A stretch of DNA of 22,264 nucleotides from Prevotella sp. UBA2739 (GTDB taxonomy: Bacteria > Bacteroidota > Bacteroidia > Bacteroidales > Bacteroidaceae). The DNA lies in the NCBI GenBank assembly GCA_002353525.1, contig DEJV01000041.1, positions 1-22,264 of the forward strand, written 5' to 3'. The stretch's first letter is position 1. Each line of letters opens with the position of its first letter. A program made the position numbers and the translations under genes. The notes below the pieces were generated by a model that ran no database searches, was not told where the DNA came from, and saw only the letters and a list, made by a program, of their open reading frames with translations. Below are positions 6,840 to 14,797 of this stretch, one piece after another.

Positions 6840-6911
6840 CTTTCTCCCGAAAGGGTCTGCAAAGGTACACTTTTATTTTGAATTGGCCTAACAAAGCAAC
6901 GAAAAACTTTT
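6840..6911. repeat. 72-bp direct repeat, copy 1, with minus-strand promoter-like box
   Basis: This block (CCTTTCTCCCGAAAGGG, GTCTGCAAAGGTA, then CAACGAAAAACTTT) recurs at 7329-7400 with roughly 85% identity by eye. CCTTTC-tccc-GAAAGG is a small hairpin. On the minus strand it carries TACCTTTG (complement of 6860-6867), a good -7 box, with TTTG 24 bp further upstream, a little too far for the consensus. Confidence 0.75.
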
Positions 6912-6926
6912 CTTCGTTTCTAGAAG

Positions 6927-7021
6927 GCATGTTTACGCATCGTAAAAGACATGTTTAGGTGTTGCAAAAGGCATGTTTACGGTTCGTAAACGACATCTTT
7001 ACGCATCGTAAAAAGCATCTT
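6927..7021. repeat. 22-bp tandem array A (four units plus a partial)
   Basis: Units start at 6927, 6949, 6971 and 6993, with a partial unit at 7015. Each has the pattern RCATGTTTACG then a short centre then CGTAAAAG, so every unit is itself an imperfect palindrome (for example GTTTACGGTTCGTAAAC in unit 3). The period is exactly 22 bp, about two helical turns. There are no unique spacers, so it is not a CRISPR array. Confidence 0.9.
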
Positions 7022-7071
7022 GAGCAAAATTCGTGGAAGGCTCTTTTATTATTGCAACCGTTCCATCACTC

Positions 7072-7159
7072 AGTTAGGTTACTTGTAACACCCAGTTTAG
7101 TTGGTTGTAACTACCAGTTTAGTTACTTGTAACACCCACTTTAGTTGGTTGTATCTTCC
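7072..7159. repeat. 22-bp tandem array B (four units)
   Basis: Units start at 7072, 7094, 7116 and 7138. They alternate between a form containing GTTACTTGTAACACCC and a form containing GTTGGTTGTAACTACC. The sequence is unrelated to array A, only 50 bp away, yet the period is the same 22 bp. No ORF crosses it. Confidence 0.9.
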
Positions 7160-7236
7160 ATTCCCTGTACTTCGCTGTACCGGCTGCATTGCGTATAAGC
7201 ATAAGTAAAGCGGAAATAGAAGGAGTGCACAAACAA

Positions 7237-7264
7237 ATCAGGGAGTCCTCACGGATTCCCTGAT
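7237..7264 (+). repeat. Second copy of the pectate-lyase terminator hairpin
   Basis: ATCAGGGAGTCC and GGATTCCCTGAT pair over 12 bp around TCAC. The preceding ACAAACAA and the left arm are identical to 6639-6658. There is no gene immediately upstream and no T-tract, so here it looks like a duplicated element and not a functional terminator. Confidence 0.7.
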
Positions 7265-7328
7265 GATAAACTTTTAAATCATAAAAATAACTAATTAGAA
7301 GCGCTTGTTAAGCACTCCATTTAATTGC

Positions 7329-7400
7329 CTTTCTCACGAAAGGGTCTGCAAAGATAAGCTTTTATTTTGCATTGAGCCAACAAAACAACGAAAAACTTTT
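7329..7400. repeat. 72-bp direct repeat, copy 2, with minus-strand promoter-like box
   Basis: This is the partner of 6840-6911. The -7-like box on the minus strand is TATCTTTG here (complement of 7349-7356), so it changed but still fits TAnnTTTG, and the distance to the upstream TTTG is again 24 bp. Selection on the box is suggested but not shown. The stretch between 6673 and 7420 holds no gene. Confidence 0.7.
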
Positions 7401-7419
7401 TTATTACGGAAATTAGTCG

Positions 7420-7427
7420 TATATTTG
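7420..7427 (+). promoter_or_regulatory. -7 box of the exonuclease-RecQ-UvrD gene
   Basis: TATATTTG fits TAnnTTTG, with only a T-rich stretch at -33. It implies a leader of about 180 nt (7433-7614). The leader contains GTAAC/GTTAC pairing near its start and CGAGAAGAGTC near 7462, complementary with a small bulge to GACTTTTTCTCG near 7555. A folded leader is possible; I recognise no riboswitch. Confidence 0.6.
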
Positions 7428-7614
7428 CAGTTGTAACTCCCGTTTGACGAGAGCGTTACACGAGAAGAGTCACTTGGAAGAAGTTCTGTAATAGGGAAAG
7501 TGTTATAAACTATTCTGGTATGAACTCACGGTGTAGTAGTTATAAGACATGGCGACTTTTTCTCGGTTCATTGTAACAATAGCTTTTGTGGGGATGTAAA
7601 TAGAGAATATATTT

Positions 7615-10600
7615 ATGATCGTATTCTTTGATACAGAGGTCCATTCGCAAACTAAGAAAGTGGCGGACTATGGAGCGGTTAGGGAGGATGGTGCTGTGAT
7701 GCACACCCACTCCAAGGCTGAGTTTGATGCCTTTGTATCGGGATGCGATGCAGTTTGTGGGCATAACATCATTCGCCATGACTTGAAGTACACGGCTTTG
7801 AGAGGCAACCCTTTGATAATAGATACCTTGTTTCTTTCTCCACTTCTATTCCCCAAACGGCCATATCACCATTTGGTGAAAGACGATAAGTTGCAAGTGG
7901 ATGAACTAAACAATCCGGTGAACGACTCTATGAAGGCACGTGACCTGCTGAACGATGAAATTGTAGCTTGGGACGGGTTGAATGCTGGAAAAAAAGAAAT
8001 CTATTTTCAGTTGCTTGGTCGCACAACAGAGTTTGAAGGTTTTTTCAAATATGTAGGATATGTTCCTGTTTCGCAGCAATCATTGCTTGGAAGGATGCTG
8101 CACACGCAACCTGAGTGGCTGAAGCTTATTCGGAAAGAGTTTGAGGGAAAGGTATGCAGCCATGCAGACTTCGAGATGTTGGTTAGACAATATCCCATAG
8201 AACTCGCTTATTGCCTTGCTGTGATTGGTTCTGACGATGTTTTCTCCATCACACCTCCTTGGGTGATTCACAACTACCCGAAGGTGGTCAACGTGATGAA
8301 CTTGCTATGCAACACTTCGTGTGGTGATTGTGAATACTGTCATCGACGATTAGATGCCTATTACGGGCTGAAAGAATTCTTCGGTTATGATGAGTTCCGC
8401 ACTTTTGATGGTGTACCGATGCAGCAACAGGCGGTTGAATCGGCCATTCATGGCGATTCGCTGTTGACGATATTCCCCACAGGAGGTGGTAAGAGTCTCA
8501 CATTCCAGCTACCAGCCTTAATGGCCGGGCGGAATATGCATGGTCTGACGGTAGTGATATCGCCATTGCAGTCGCTTATGAAAGATCAGGTGGACAATCT
8601 TTCCTTGCGTGGTATCAGTGATGCTGTTACCATCAATGGCTTGCTAGACCCGATAGAACGGGCCACGGCTATTCAACAGGTAGCTGACGGTACGGCTAAT
8701 TTGCTATACATTGCTCCGGAGATGTTGCGTTCGAAGACCATAGAACGTTTGTTGCTCAATAGGAATGTGGTACGTTTTGTGATCGATGAAGCTCACTGTT
8801 TTTCAGCGTGGGGACACGATTTCCGTGTAGACTATCTATATATCGGCGAATTCATCAGGCAGTTGCAAGAGAAGAAACAATTAAGTAACCCCATAGCTGT
8901 ATCGTGCTTTACCGCAACAGCAAAACAAAAGGTAATTAGTGATATATGCGACTATTTCAGGATGAAATTAGGCCTGGAACTGAAAGTTTATGCCGCTAGT
9001 GCCGAACGTAAGAATCTACGCTATTCTGTGCTACATGCAGATACACCCGACGAGAAATACAATCTGTTGCGCTCGCTTATACTTGGGCATAACTGTCCCA
9101 CGATAGTATATGTTTCACGCACACGGCGCACATGCGAGTTGGCGCAGCATCTGGTTAGCGACGGCATACGGGCACTTCCATTTAATGGTAAGATGGAGGC
9201 TTCCGAGAAAGTAAAGAACCAGAACGCCTTCATGAGCGGTGAAGCACAAGTCATCGTGGCCACTTCTGCCTTCGGCATGGGCGTTGACAAGAAAGATGTG
9301 GGTCTTGTGGTCCACTATAACATCAGCGATTCTTTGGAAAACTACGTGCAGGAGGCAGGCCGTGCGGGCCGCGACCCACAGATGCAAGCAGAGTGTTTTG
9401 TGCTCTATGCCGATAGCGACCTAGACAAGCACTTTATATTGCTCAACCAAACGAAACTCAGCATTAGTGAGATTCAACAGGTGTGGAAAGCCGTCAAAGA
9501 CCTTACATCGAAGCGCGTAAATGTGAGTTGTTCGCCATTAGATATTGCCCGGCAGGCAGGATGGGGTGATGAGATAGAAGATATAGAGACGCGTATCAAG
9601 GCTGCTATTGCAGCATTGGAGGATGCTGGGTTCATTCAACGAGGGAGCAACTCTCCACACATTTTTGCTACAGGTATTGCCGTAAAGAACATGGATGAGG
9701 CCAGGCGTAAACTCACAGTATCGCCACTTTTCGACGAGCAGTCGCGTGATGAAGCTGTCCGCATTATCAAATCGCTTATCAGTGCACGTGCAACAGCGGG
9801 GGTGCGTGGAGCGGAAGCCGAGAGCCGTGTGGATTATCTGGCAGACATTCTTGGCATGACCAAGGCTACAGTCATCAGAAATATCAACCTGATGCGTCAA
9901 GAAGGGTTGCTGGCCGACAGTCGTGATATGCAGGCATGGGTAAGCAAAAGCACATCTTTGCGCAATCTTGACGTCATACTGAAACTGGAGCAATATCTTT
10001 TGCGGCGAATTGGTCGGCAACAAGATAGAATCAGTTATAAAGAGTTGAATGAAGAGGCTCTGAAAGCCGGTCTGAACTACTCTAATGTCAAGCGGTTGCG
10101 GATGCTGCTTCATTTCTTGTCGTTGAAAGGCTACATATACAAGCAGGAGCATGGCTCTAGCGAAAGCGTGAGTGTACGTTTGCAAGCATCCATAGAGGCC
10201 ACAAATGCACGTTTTGAGAGGCGGGTGGATATCTGTCACTTTATTGTTGGGGAATTAAGTGCCAAACGGGATAATAATAAAGAGACGACCCTTGTGAACT
10301 TCTCGGAAATAGAGCTGCTTCAGCAATTTATTGCAAACAGGCAAGGAACGTTTTTCGATAATCAAGAGAAACAGAAACCAACGATTGCCGACATTGAGGA
10401 AGCCCTGCTCTATCTTACGAAGACTGGCCTGGTGAAGATAGAAGGTGGCTTTATCGTCATTTACAACACGATGCAGATAGGTCGTTTGGCTGACCGTCGT
10501 ACTCGTTATGGCAAAGAACAGTATAGATTGTTAGACGAATTCTACAAACAACGAATCCGACAGATTCATATTGTGGGCGAATATGCCAACCTTATGGTAC

Positions 10601-12324
10601 GCGACTATAGTGCTGCCTTGCACTTTGTCAACGACTATTTTACGATGGACTTCCGGAAGTTCATCAATCATTATTTCAAAGAAGAGCGAAGGGCACAGAT
10701 AGACCAAAACATCACACCTGCAAAGTACAACCAATTATTCGGTGGATTATCCAAACGGCAGAAAGAGATTATCGATGACAAACTGTCGAAATACATTGTG
10801 GTGGCAGCAGGGCCAGGAAGTGGTAAAACGCGAGTCCTCGTACATAAGTTGGCATCACTTCTTCTGTTAGAGGACGTGAAACACGAACAATTGCTGATGC
10901 TCACATTCTCGCGTGCTGCGGCAACTGAGTTCAAAAAACGCCTGATCGATTTAGTTGGTAATGCAGCTTATTATGTAGATATCAAGACTTTCCATTCTTA
11001 TAGTTTTGACCTCATTGGTAAACAAGGCAATCTGGATGAATCGAAAGATGTGGTGCGACATGCGGCTGAGATGATAGAACGTCATGAGGTAGAGCTGACG
11101 AAAATTGCCAAGAGCGTATTGGTCATCGATGAGGCGCAGGACATGAGTGCCGATGATTATCGGCTGGTTCAGGCATTGATGCGCCGGAATGAAGAAATGC
11201 GGGTGATTGCTGTGGGGGATGACGACCAGAACATCTATGCCTTCCGAGGTTCGGATTCTCGCTATATGCAGTCGCTTGTTACTCAAGATGGCGCCCAACT
11301 TTACGAAATGACCGACAACTATCGTTCAGACAAAACGGTCGTCGATTGTGCCAATCGTTTTGTGCAGCGCATACCAGGCAGACTGAAGCATACAGCCATT
11401 CGCTCTGTCACAGGTGAGAATGGCAAGGTTGTCACCATGAAGTCGCTCACTAATGCAGAGATAAGCATTCAGGGCAGTACAGCCATTCTGACCCGCACCA
11501 ATGAAGAGGCCATGCAGGTGGCTTACGAATTGGAGCAGCGAGGGTTGCATGCCACTGTTGCACAGTCGATGGGTGGATTTCGTTTTGGCAACTTGGCAGA
11601 AGTGAGATATTTCCTTAAGCAACTTGGGAATAATGAGAATGTAACTATTCCAAAGGAAATATGGCAAGAGGCAAAACGCCGCACCATTGAAGCATATACC
11701 TCAAGCACGTGCTTAACTATCATGAAGCATTTCTTTGCCGACTTTGAAGTAACTCATCATACATATTATTATAGTGATTTGCGTGAATATATTTTTGAGT
11801 CGAACATTGAGGACTTCATTGCTGCTGATGAAAAGTCAGTCTTTATAAGCACCATCCATAAGGCTAAGGGACGTGAGTTTGATACGGTCTATCTACTGTC
11901 GGCCGTGCAAGATGGCCGTGACGTCAATGATATGCGAGCCTATTACGTAGGGCTTACTCGGGCCAAGAAGCATCTCTTCCTAGTAACGATGAACCCATCT
12001 GCCGAGGGTGCTGCCATATCAATTGCCTTGAACATGCATGATGTCATTCTTGATTTCTTCAGAGGCCGCAAGGAAATAGTTTTACGACTCAGGAGTGGAG
12101 ACAACCTGTACTATCAAAATGGCTATTTACTCAACGGGCAAGGTATCAACATCGCAGCACTTTCAACAGCGGGCAAGGAAAAACTGAAAACGTTGTTCGA
12201 CAAAGGTTATGCGGTGGCTAGTGCCAAAGTTAGTTTTACGTTAGCGTGGCGACCTATGAACTCTCAAATAGAATATGCTGTTTGTTTGGCAAATATAGTT
12301 TTGTCAAAGGTTAAAAAGGATTAG
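7615..12324 (+). CDS. DnaQ-like exonuclease / RecQ helicase / UvrD-type helicase fusion
   Basis: This 1569-residue protein joins three DNA-processing modules. Residues 1-210 look like a DEDD 3'-5' exonuclease (FDTEV at 5-9, GHNIIRHDLKY at 49-59, a probable third motif NDSMKARDLLND at 103-114). Then comes a CxxxCxxCxxC cluster (C232, C236, C239, C242), probably binding zinc or iron-sulfur. A RecQ-type SF2 helicase follows: TGGGKS at 289-294, DEAHCFSAWGHDFR at 391-404, TATAKQ, and AGRAGRD at 581-587. After a winged-helix/HRDC-like middle region, an SF1 UvrD/PcrA helicase has GPGSGKT near 1066-1072, DEAQD near 1172, GDDDQNIYAFRG, TIHKAKGREF and YVGLTRAKKH near 1444. All core motifs look intact. 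Likely roles are recombination repair or foreign-DNA processing. The codon and base use is AT-richer than the pectate lyase and the 15.9-21.6 kb gene. Related fusions occur in Bacteroidota, usually annotated simply as RecQ. Confidence 0.92.
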   Translation: MIVFFDTEVHSQTKKVADYGAVREDGAVMHTHSKAEFDAFVSGCDAVCGHNIIRHDLKYTALRGNPLIIDTLFLSPLLFPKRPYHHLVKDDKLQVDELNNPVNDSMKARDLLNDEIVAWDGLNAGKKEIYFQLLGRTTEFEGFFKYVGYVPVSQQSLLGRMLHTQPEWLKLIRKEFEGKVCSHADFEMLVRQYPIELAYCLAVIGSDDVFSITPPWVIHNYPKVVNVMNLLCNTSCGDCEYCHRRLDAYYGLKEFFGYDEFRTFDGVPMQQQAVESAIHGDSLLTIFPTGGGKSLTFQLPALMAGRNMHGLTVVISPLQSLMKDQVDNLSLRGISDAVTINGLLDPIERATAIQQVADGTANLLYIAPEMLRSKTIERLLLNRNVVRFVIDEAHCFSAWGHDFRVDYLYIGEFIRQLQEKKQLSNPIAVSCFTATAKQKVISDICDYFRMKLGLELKVYAASAERKNLRYSVLHADTPDEKYNLLRSLILGHNCPTIVYVSRTRRTCELAQHLVSDGIRALPFNGKMEASEKVKNQNAFMSGEAQVIVATSAFGMGVDKKDVGLVVHYNISDSLENYVQEAGRAGRDPQMQAECFVLYADSDLDKHFILLNQTKLSISEIQQVWKAVKDLTSKRVNVSCSPLDIARQAGWGDEIEDIETRIKAAIAALEDAGFIQRGSNSPHIFATGIAVKNMDEARRKLTVSPLFDEQSRDEAVRIIKSLISARATAGVRGAEAESRVDYLADILGMTKATVIRNINLMRQEGLLADSRDMQAWVSKSTSLRNLDVILKLEQYLLRRIGRQQDRISYKELNEEALKAGLNYSNVKRLRMLLHFLSLKGYIYKQEHGSSESVSVRLQASIEATNARFERRVDICHFIVGELSAKRDNNKETTLVNFSEIELLQQFIANRQGTFFDNQEKQKPTIADIEEALLYLTKTGLVKIEGGFIVIYNTMQIGRLADRRTRYGKEQYRLLDEFYKQRIRQIHIVGEYANLMVRDYSAALHFVNDYFTMDFRKFINHYFKEERRAQIDQNITPAKYNQLFGGLSKRQKEIIDDKLSKYIVVAAGPGSGKTRVLVHKLASLLLLEDVKHEQLLMLTFSRAAATEFKKRLIDLVGNAAYYVDIKTFHSYSFDLIGKQGNLDESKDVVRHAAEMIERHEVELTKIAKSVLVIDEAQDMSADDYRLVQALMRRNEEMRVIAVGDDDQNIYAFRGSDSRYMQSLVTQDGAQLYEMTDNYRSDKTVVDCANRFVQRIPGRLKHTAIRSVTGENGKVVTMKSLTNAEISIQGSTAILTRTNEEAMQVAYELEQRGLHATVAQSMGGFRFGNLAEVRYFLKQLGNNENVTIPKEIWQEAKRRTIEAYTSSTCLTIMKHFFADFEVTHHTYYYSDLREYIFESNIEDFIAADEKSVFISTIHKAKGREFDTVYLLSAVQDGRDVNDMRAYYVGLTRAKKHLFLVTMNPSAEGAAISIALNMHDVILDFFRGRKEIVLRLRSGDNLYYQNGYLLNGQGINIAALSTAGKEKLKTLFDKGYAVASAKVSFTLAWRPMNSQIEYAVCLANIVLSKVKKD

Positions 12325-12431
12325 CTATGAATAGCGAGTTACTATACATGACACTGAATAGTATTGATTATTGTTGGAGTGATAAAGAAACAGAAACTGT
12401 TTTTTGCTATAGCGGCATAGATCATTTGTAA

Positions 12432-13499
12432 ATGATAGACAACAAAACAGTTGACAAGATGATGTCGGATGATTGTAATCAATGGCATTGGCAAGAGCCG
12501 GGAACGGCATGGAAAGGGGTAGGGACGTATCATATCACCCTGACGGTGCCGTCGCGCATGCCGTTGCTTGGCACGTTGGTGATTCCGCAGAACGATCCTT
12601 TACAGGCATGGGTGAAACGAACAGCCCTGGGCGAGGCTGTCGTGGAAGAGCTGTATGTGATGTGCATGCACTATCCTGAGATTCGTATCCTTCAGTTCTG
12701 CCTGATGCCTGATCACCTGCATGCTGTTATCCGGGTGACACGGGTGATGAATACGAGCATCCGAAGTGTGATTCGTGGTTATTGGCAAGGGGTGAAGAAG
12801 CATGGGAGGGCTTACACTTTGGGGGTTTCTCCCGAATTAAATTCGGTGACAACGGACAAAACTGAGCGAGGTGACGGAATCACTGGCGATGGGGGGAAGA
12901 GCTATCCCTTTCCAGTGTTTACGGAGCGTCCTTTTATCCGGCCCTTGTCGCGTCGGGGACAATTGGACACGATGATTCATTATGTGAAAATGAATCCCCA
13001 ACGACTGGCTACTAAACGACTAATGCCAGGTTCCTTCAGGGTGCAGCGGGGGATAGAGATCGCGGGACGCAGATATGACGGCGTTGGCAACGTTGCTTTG
13101 TTGCAAGCTGAAAGTTTCGCTCCTGTGCATGTCAGGCGAATGATGGTTGAGGCTGCTGAGCATGGCGTGACAAAGCCGCTACGCGACTACATGAATGGTT
13201 GCGTGCTGGCTGCAAGAAAGGGCTGCGTGATGGTGTCGCCATTTATATCGCCCGACGAGAAACGCGTGATGGATGTCCTTCTGAAAGAGCAATGGCCATT
13301 TGTGGTGCTTGCCGACAATGGTTTTCGAGAGTACTATAAACCTAGCGGCGCTTTGTTTGATGCTTGTGCAGCGGGGCGTGTGCTCATTCTTAGTCCATGG
13401 CCGTATGATGCGGGCAAACGGCATATTAGTCGTGCTGACTGTGTGGCGCTGAATGGGATGGCTGAAGAGATAACTTTAGCGTTATCAGGAATTGCCTAA
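12432..13499 (+). CDS. REP-associated tyrosine transposase-like protein (Y1/HUH) with extra C-terminal domain
   Basis: The 355-residue protein begins with a Y1-transposase/RAYT domain: GTYHITLTVPSRMPLLGTLV (31-50), the HUH metal site in LMPDHLHAVIRV (H95, H97), and a probable catalytic tyrosine in IHYVKMNPQRLA (Y184). The domain nicks and rejoins single-stranded DNA, typically at short palindromes. A hydrophilic insert (about 130-160) separates the last two motifs. Residues 211-355 are not part of the usual fold; they contain VMVSPFISPDEKRVMDVLLKE, FVVLADNGF and GRVLILSPWP, suggesting an alternating alpha/beta, DprA/SLOG-like nucleotide-binding domain (inference). It starts 107 bp after the helicase fusion. 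No obvious REP palindromes flank it. The internal ATG at codon 10 or 11 is an alternative start. Confidence 0.8.
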   Translation: MIDNKTVDKMMSDDCNQWHWQEPGTAWKGVGTYHITLTVPSRMPLLGTLVIPQNDPLQAWVKRTALGEAVVEELYVMCMHYPEIRILQFCLMPDHLHAVIRVTRVMNTSIRSVIRGYWQGVKKHGRAYTLGVSPELNSVTTDKTERGDGITGDGGKSYPFPVFTERPFIRPLSRRGQLDTMIHYVKMNPQRLATKRLMPGSFRVQRGIEIAGRRYDGVGNVALLQAESFAPVHVRRMMVEAAEHGVTKPLRDYMNGCVLAARKGCVMVSPFISPDEKRVMDVLLKEQWPFVVLADNGFREYYKPSGALFDACAAGRVLILSPWPYDAGKRHISRADCVALNGMAEEITLALSGIA

Positions 13500-13541
13500 C
13501 GAAATAGTAAAAACTACCTGTGGCTTTTTCGTAAAAAGTTG

Positions 13542-13549
13542 TATCTTTG
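13542..13549 (+). promoter_or_regulatory. -7 box immediately before the deoxyribosyltransferase-like gene
   Basis: TATCTTTG ends only four bases before the ATG at 13554. If used, transcription would begin at or within a base or two of the start codon, giving a leaderless mRNA. Confidence 0.55.
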
Positions 13550-13553
13550 TAGC

Positions 13554-13983
13554 ATGAAACGAAAGATATACGTAGCGAGCAGCTGGCGGAATGGGTACTA
13601 CCCTGAGGTGGTGCAGCGGCTGAGGGAAGCGGGGCACGAGGTGTACGACTTCCGTAATCCGCCGTCGGGGGGATGAGGGCTTCAAGTGGAGCAGCATCTC
13701 GGAGGATTATATGACGTGGACTCCGCAGGAGTATCGGGAGCAGCTGGGGCATCCGAAGGCGGTGCGGCAGTTTGCTAACGACATTGAGGCGATGGAAGAC
13801 TGCGATGCGTGTGTGCTGGTGCTGCCCTGCGGCAGGAGCGCGCATACGGAGGCTGGATGGTTTGCCGGACGTGGAAAGATGACGTTGGTGTATATCCCTG
13901 AGCGGCAGGAGCCGGAACTGATGTATAAGCTGTTCGACGGGGTGTGCTGCTCAATGGAAGAATTGGTGGAGGCGTTGAAATAG
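13554..13983 (+). pseudogene. Nucleoside 2-deoxyribosyltransferase-like gene, frameshifted at a G6 run
   Basis: The first frame encodes MKRKIYVASSWRNGYYPEVV and on to DFRNPPSGG, then stops at 13674 after 40 codons. The +1 frame continues with GDEGFKWSSISEDYMTWTPQEY and runs to a stop at 13983 (QFANDIEAMEDCDACVLVLPCGRSAHTEAGW...). Removing one G from the run at 13667-13672 restores a 142-residue protein of the expected length. The family (N-deoxyribosyltransferase/DUF4406-like) has the SSWRN start, GF.W motif and the LPCGRSAHTEAGW loop that carries the catalytic Glu and substrate-binding residues. The lesion may be a real mutation, a slippage switch at the homopolymer, or a sequencing error. 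The conserved C-terminal reading frame suggests it is recent. It would salvage or modify nucleosides if repaired. Confidence 0.85.
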
Positions 13984-14028
13984 GCTTCATACAGCAAAAC
14001 TTGTTAACAATAGATAAAACGAAAGACA

Positions 14029-14763
14029 ATGAGAAAAGTATTCATGTTTTTAGTAGGGGTGTTGGCGTTTAATTGTGCGCTTGCCCAAAAGACAAATGTG
14101 CCTGCGCTGACAATGGTCTCGTTTGAACAGTCGTGGTTGGATCGTCAGGCTACGGTGGCTTTAAAGAATCATACGAATGAAGAGGTGAAGAGTATCGAGT
14201 TTCGTATTTACTATTATGACAAGAAGAGTGGTGCGCAAATCGACTATAAGGATTTTGCGATGAGCGTATCGATTGCGCCCAGACTCACTAAGAAAATTCA
14301 AATTGATGCTTATGATCGTGAGCATTATGCGAATTATTATTTATCTGAAGCATCCTCTAGCAATGAAAACCTGTCATTTGATGTAAAATTTGAGCTTTTG
14401 GGTTATAACATGGGCTTTCCTTTTGTGCTGAAACAATATTTTGCTGATACGGATACATTGATCATCTCTTTGTTTTGGTTGGCGCTAATCATAGGACTAT
14501 GGCTGTTCCTGCTTGCCATAGTCGGGAGGATGGCACAAGACCGAAATAGGAATGCGACGCTCTGGATGCTGCTGAGTATTTTGCTCACGCCGATTCCTAT
14601 TATTGTTGTCCTGATGATTATTGGCGATGACAAAAAGAAAATGGAGACGGAAACGGGACCAGGAACAAGAATGGGACTGGGAACAGGACCAGGACCGAGA
14701 ATGGGAATGGGACCGAGGTCAAGAATGGGACATGGACCGAGACCGTGGGACGATGATAATTGA
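14029..14763 (+). CDS. Signal-peptide protein with two transmembrane segments and a Gly/Pro/Arg/Met repetitive tail
   Basis: I do not recognise the family. The 244-residue protein has a signal peptide (1-19, ending CALA), a beta-rich periplasmic domain (about 25-140; VALKNHTNEEVKSIEFRIYYYD resembles an Ig-like fold), two membrane helices (about 143-166 and 178-199) joined by a short RMAQDRNRNATLW loop, and a charged/repetitive tail (207-244) built from GPGTRMG, GPGPRMG and GHGPRPW units. The encoding DNA of the tail is a purine-rich imperfect repeat of GGGACCAGGA-like words. The tail and stop codon abut an AT-rich repeat: the TGA at 14761 is the first TGATAATTG unit. It lies 45 bp after the broken transferase gene and is probably co-transcribed with it. 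Confidence 0.75.
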   Translation: MRKVFMFLVGVLAFNCALAQKTNVPALTMVSFEQSWLDRQATVALKNHTNEEVKSIEFRIYYYDKKSGAQIDYKDFAMSVSIAPRLTKKIQIDAYDREHYANYYLSEASSSNENLSFDVKFELLGYNMGFPFVLKQYFADTDTLIISLFWLALIIGLWLFLLAIVGRMAQDRNRNATLWMLLSILLTPIPIIVVLMIIGDDKKKMETETGPGTRMGLGTGPGPRMGMGPRSRMGHGPRPWDDDN

Positions 14764-14797
14764 TAATTGATAATTGACAATTGACAATTGATAATTA
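14757..14797. repeat. ATTGATAATTGACAATT repeat, left of repeat copy 2
   Basis: Units of TAATTGATAATTGACAATTG follow one another and provide the stop codon of the preceding gene. Related blocks lie at 15119-15146 and, inverted, at 15373-15407, so they bracket the second 313-bp repeat. Confidence 0.8.

Noticed and set aside
6927..7159. Possible CRISPR array
   Set aside because: Units are 22-bp direct tandem copies with no unique spacers, and no cas genes are present.
9538..10239. 233-codon minus-strand frame inside the RecQ fusion
   Set aside because: Antisense shadow with no motifs; the sense frame is continuous for 1569 codons with all helicase motifs.
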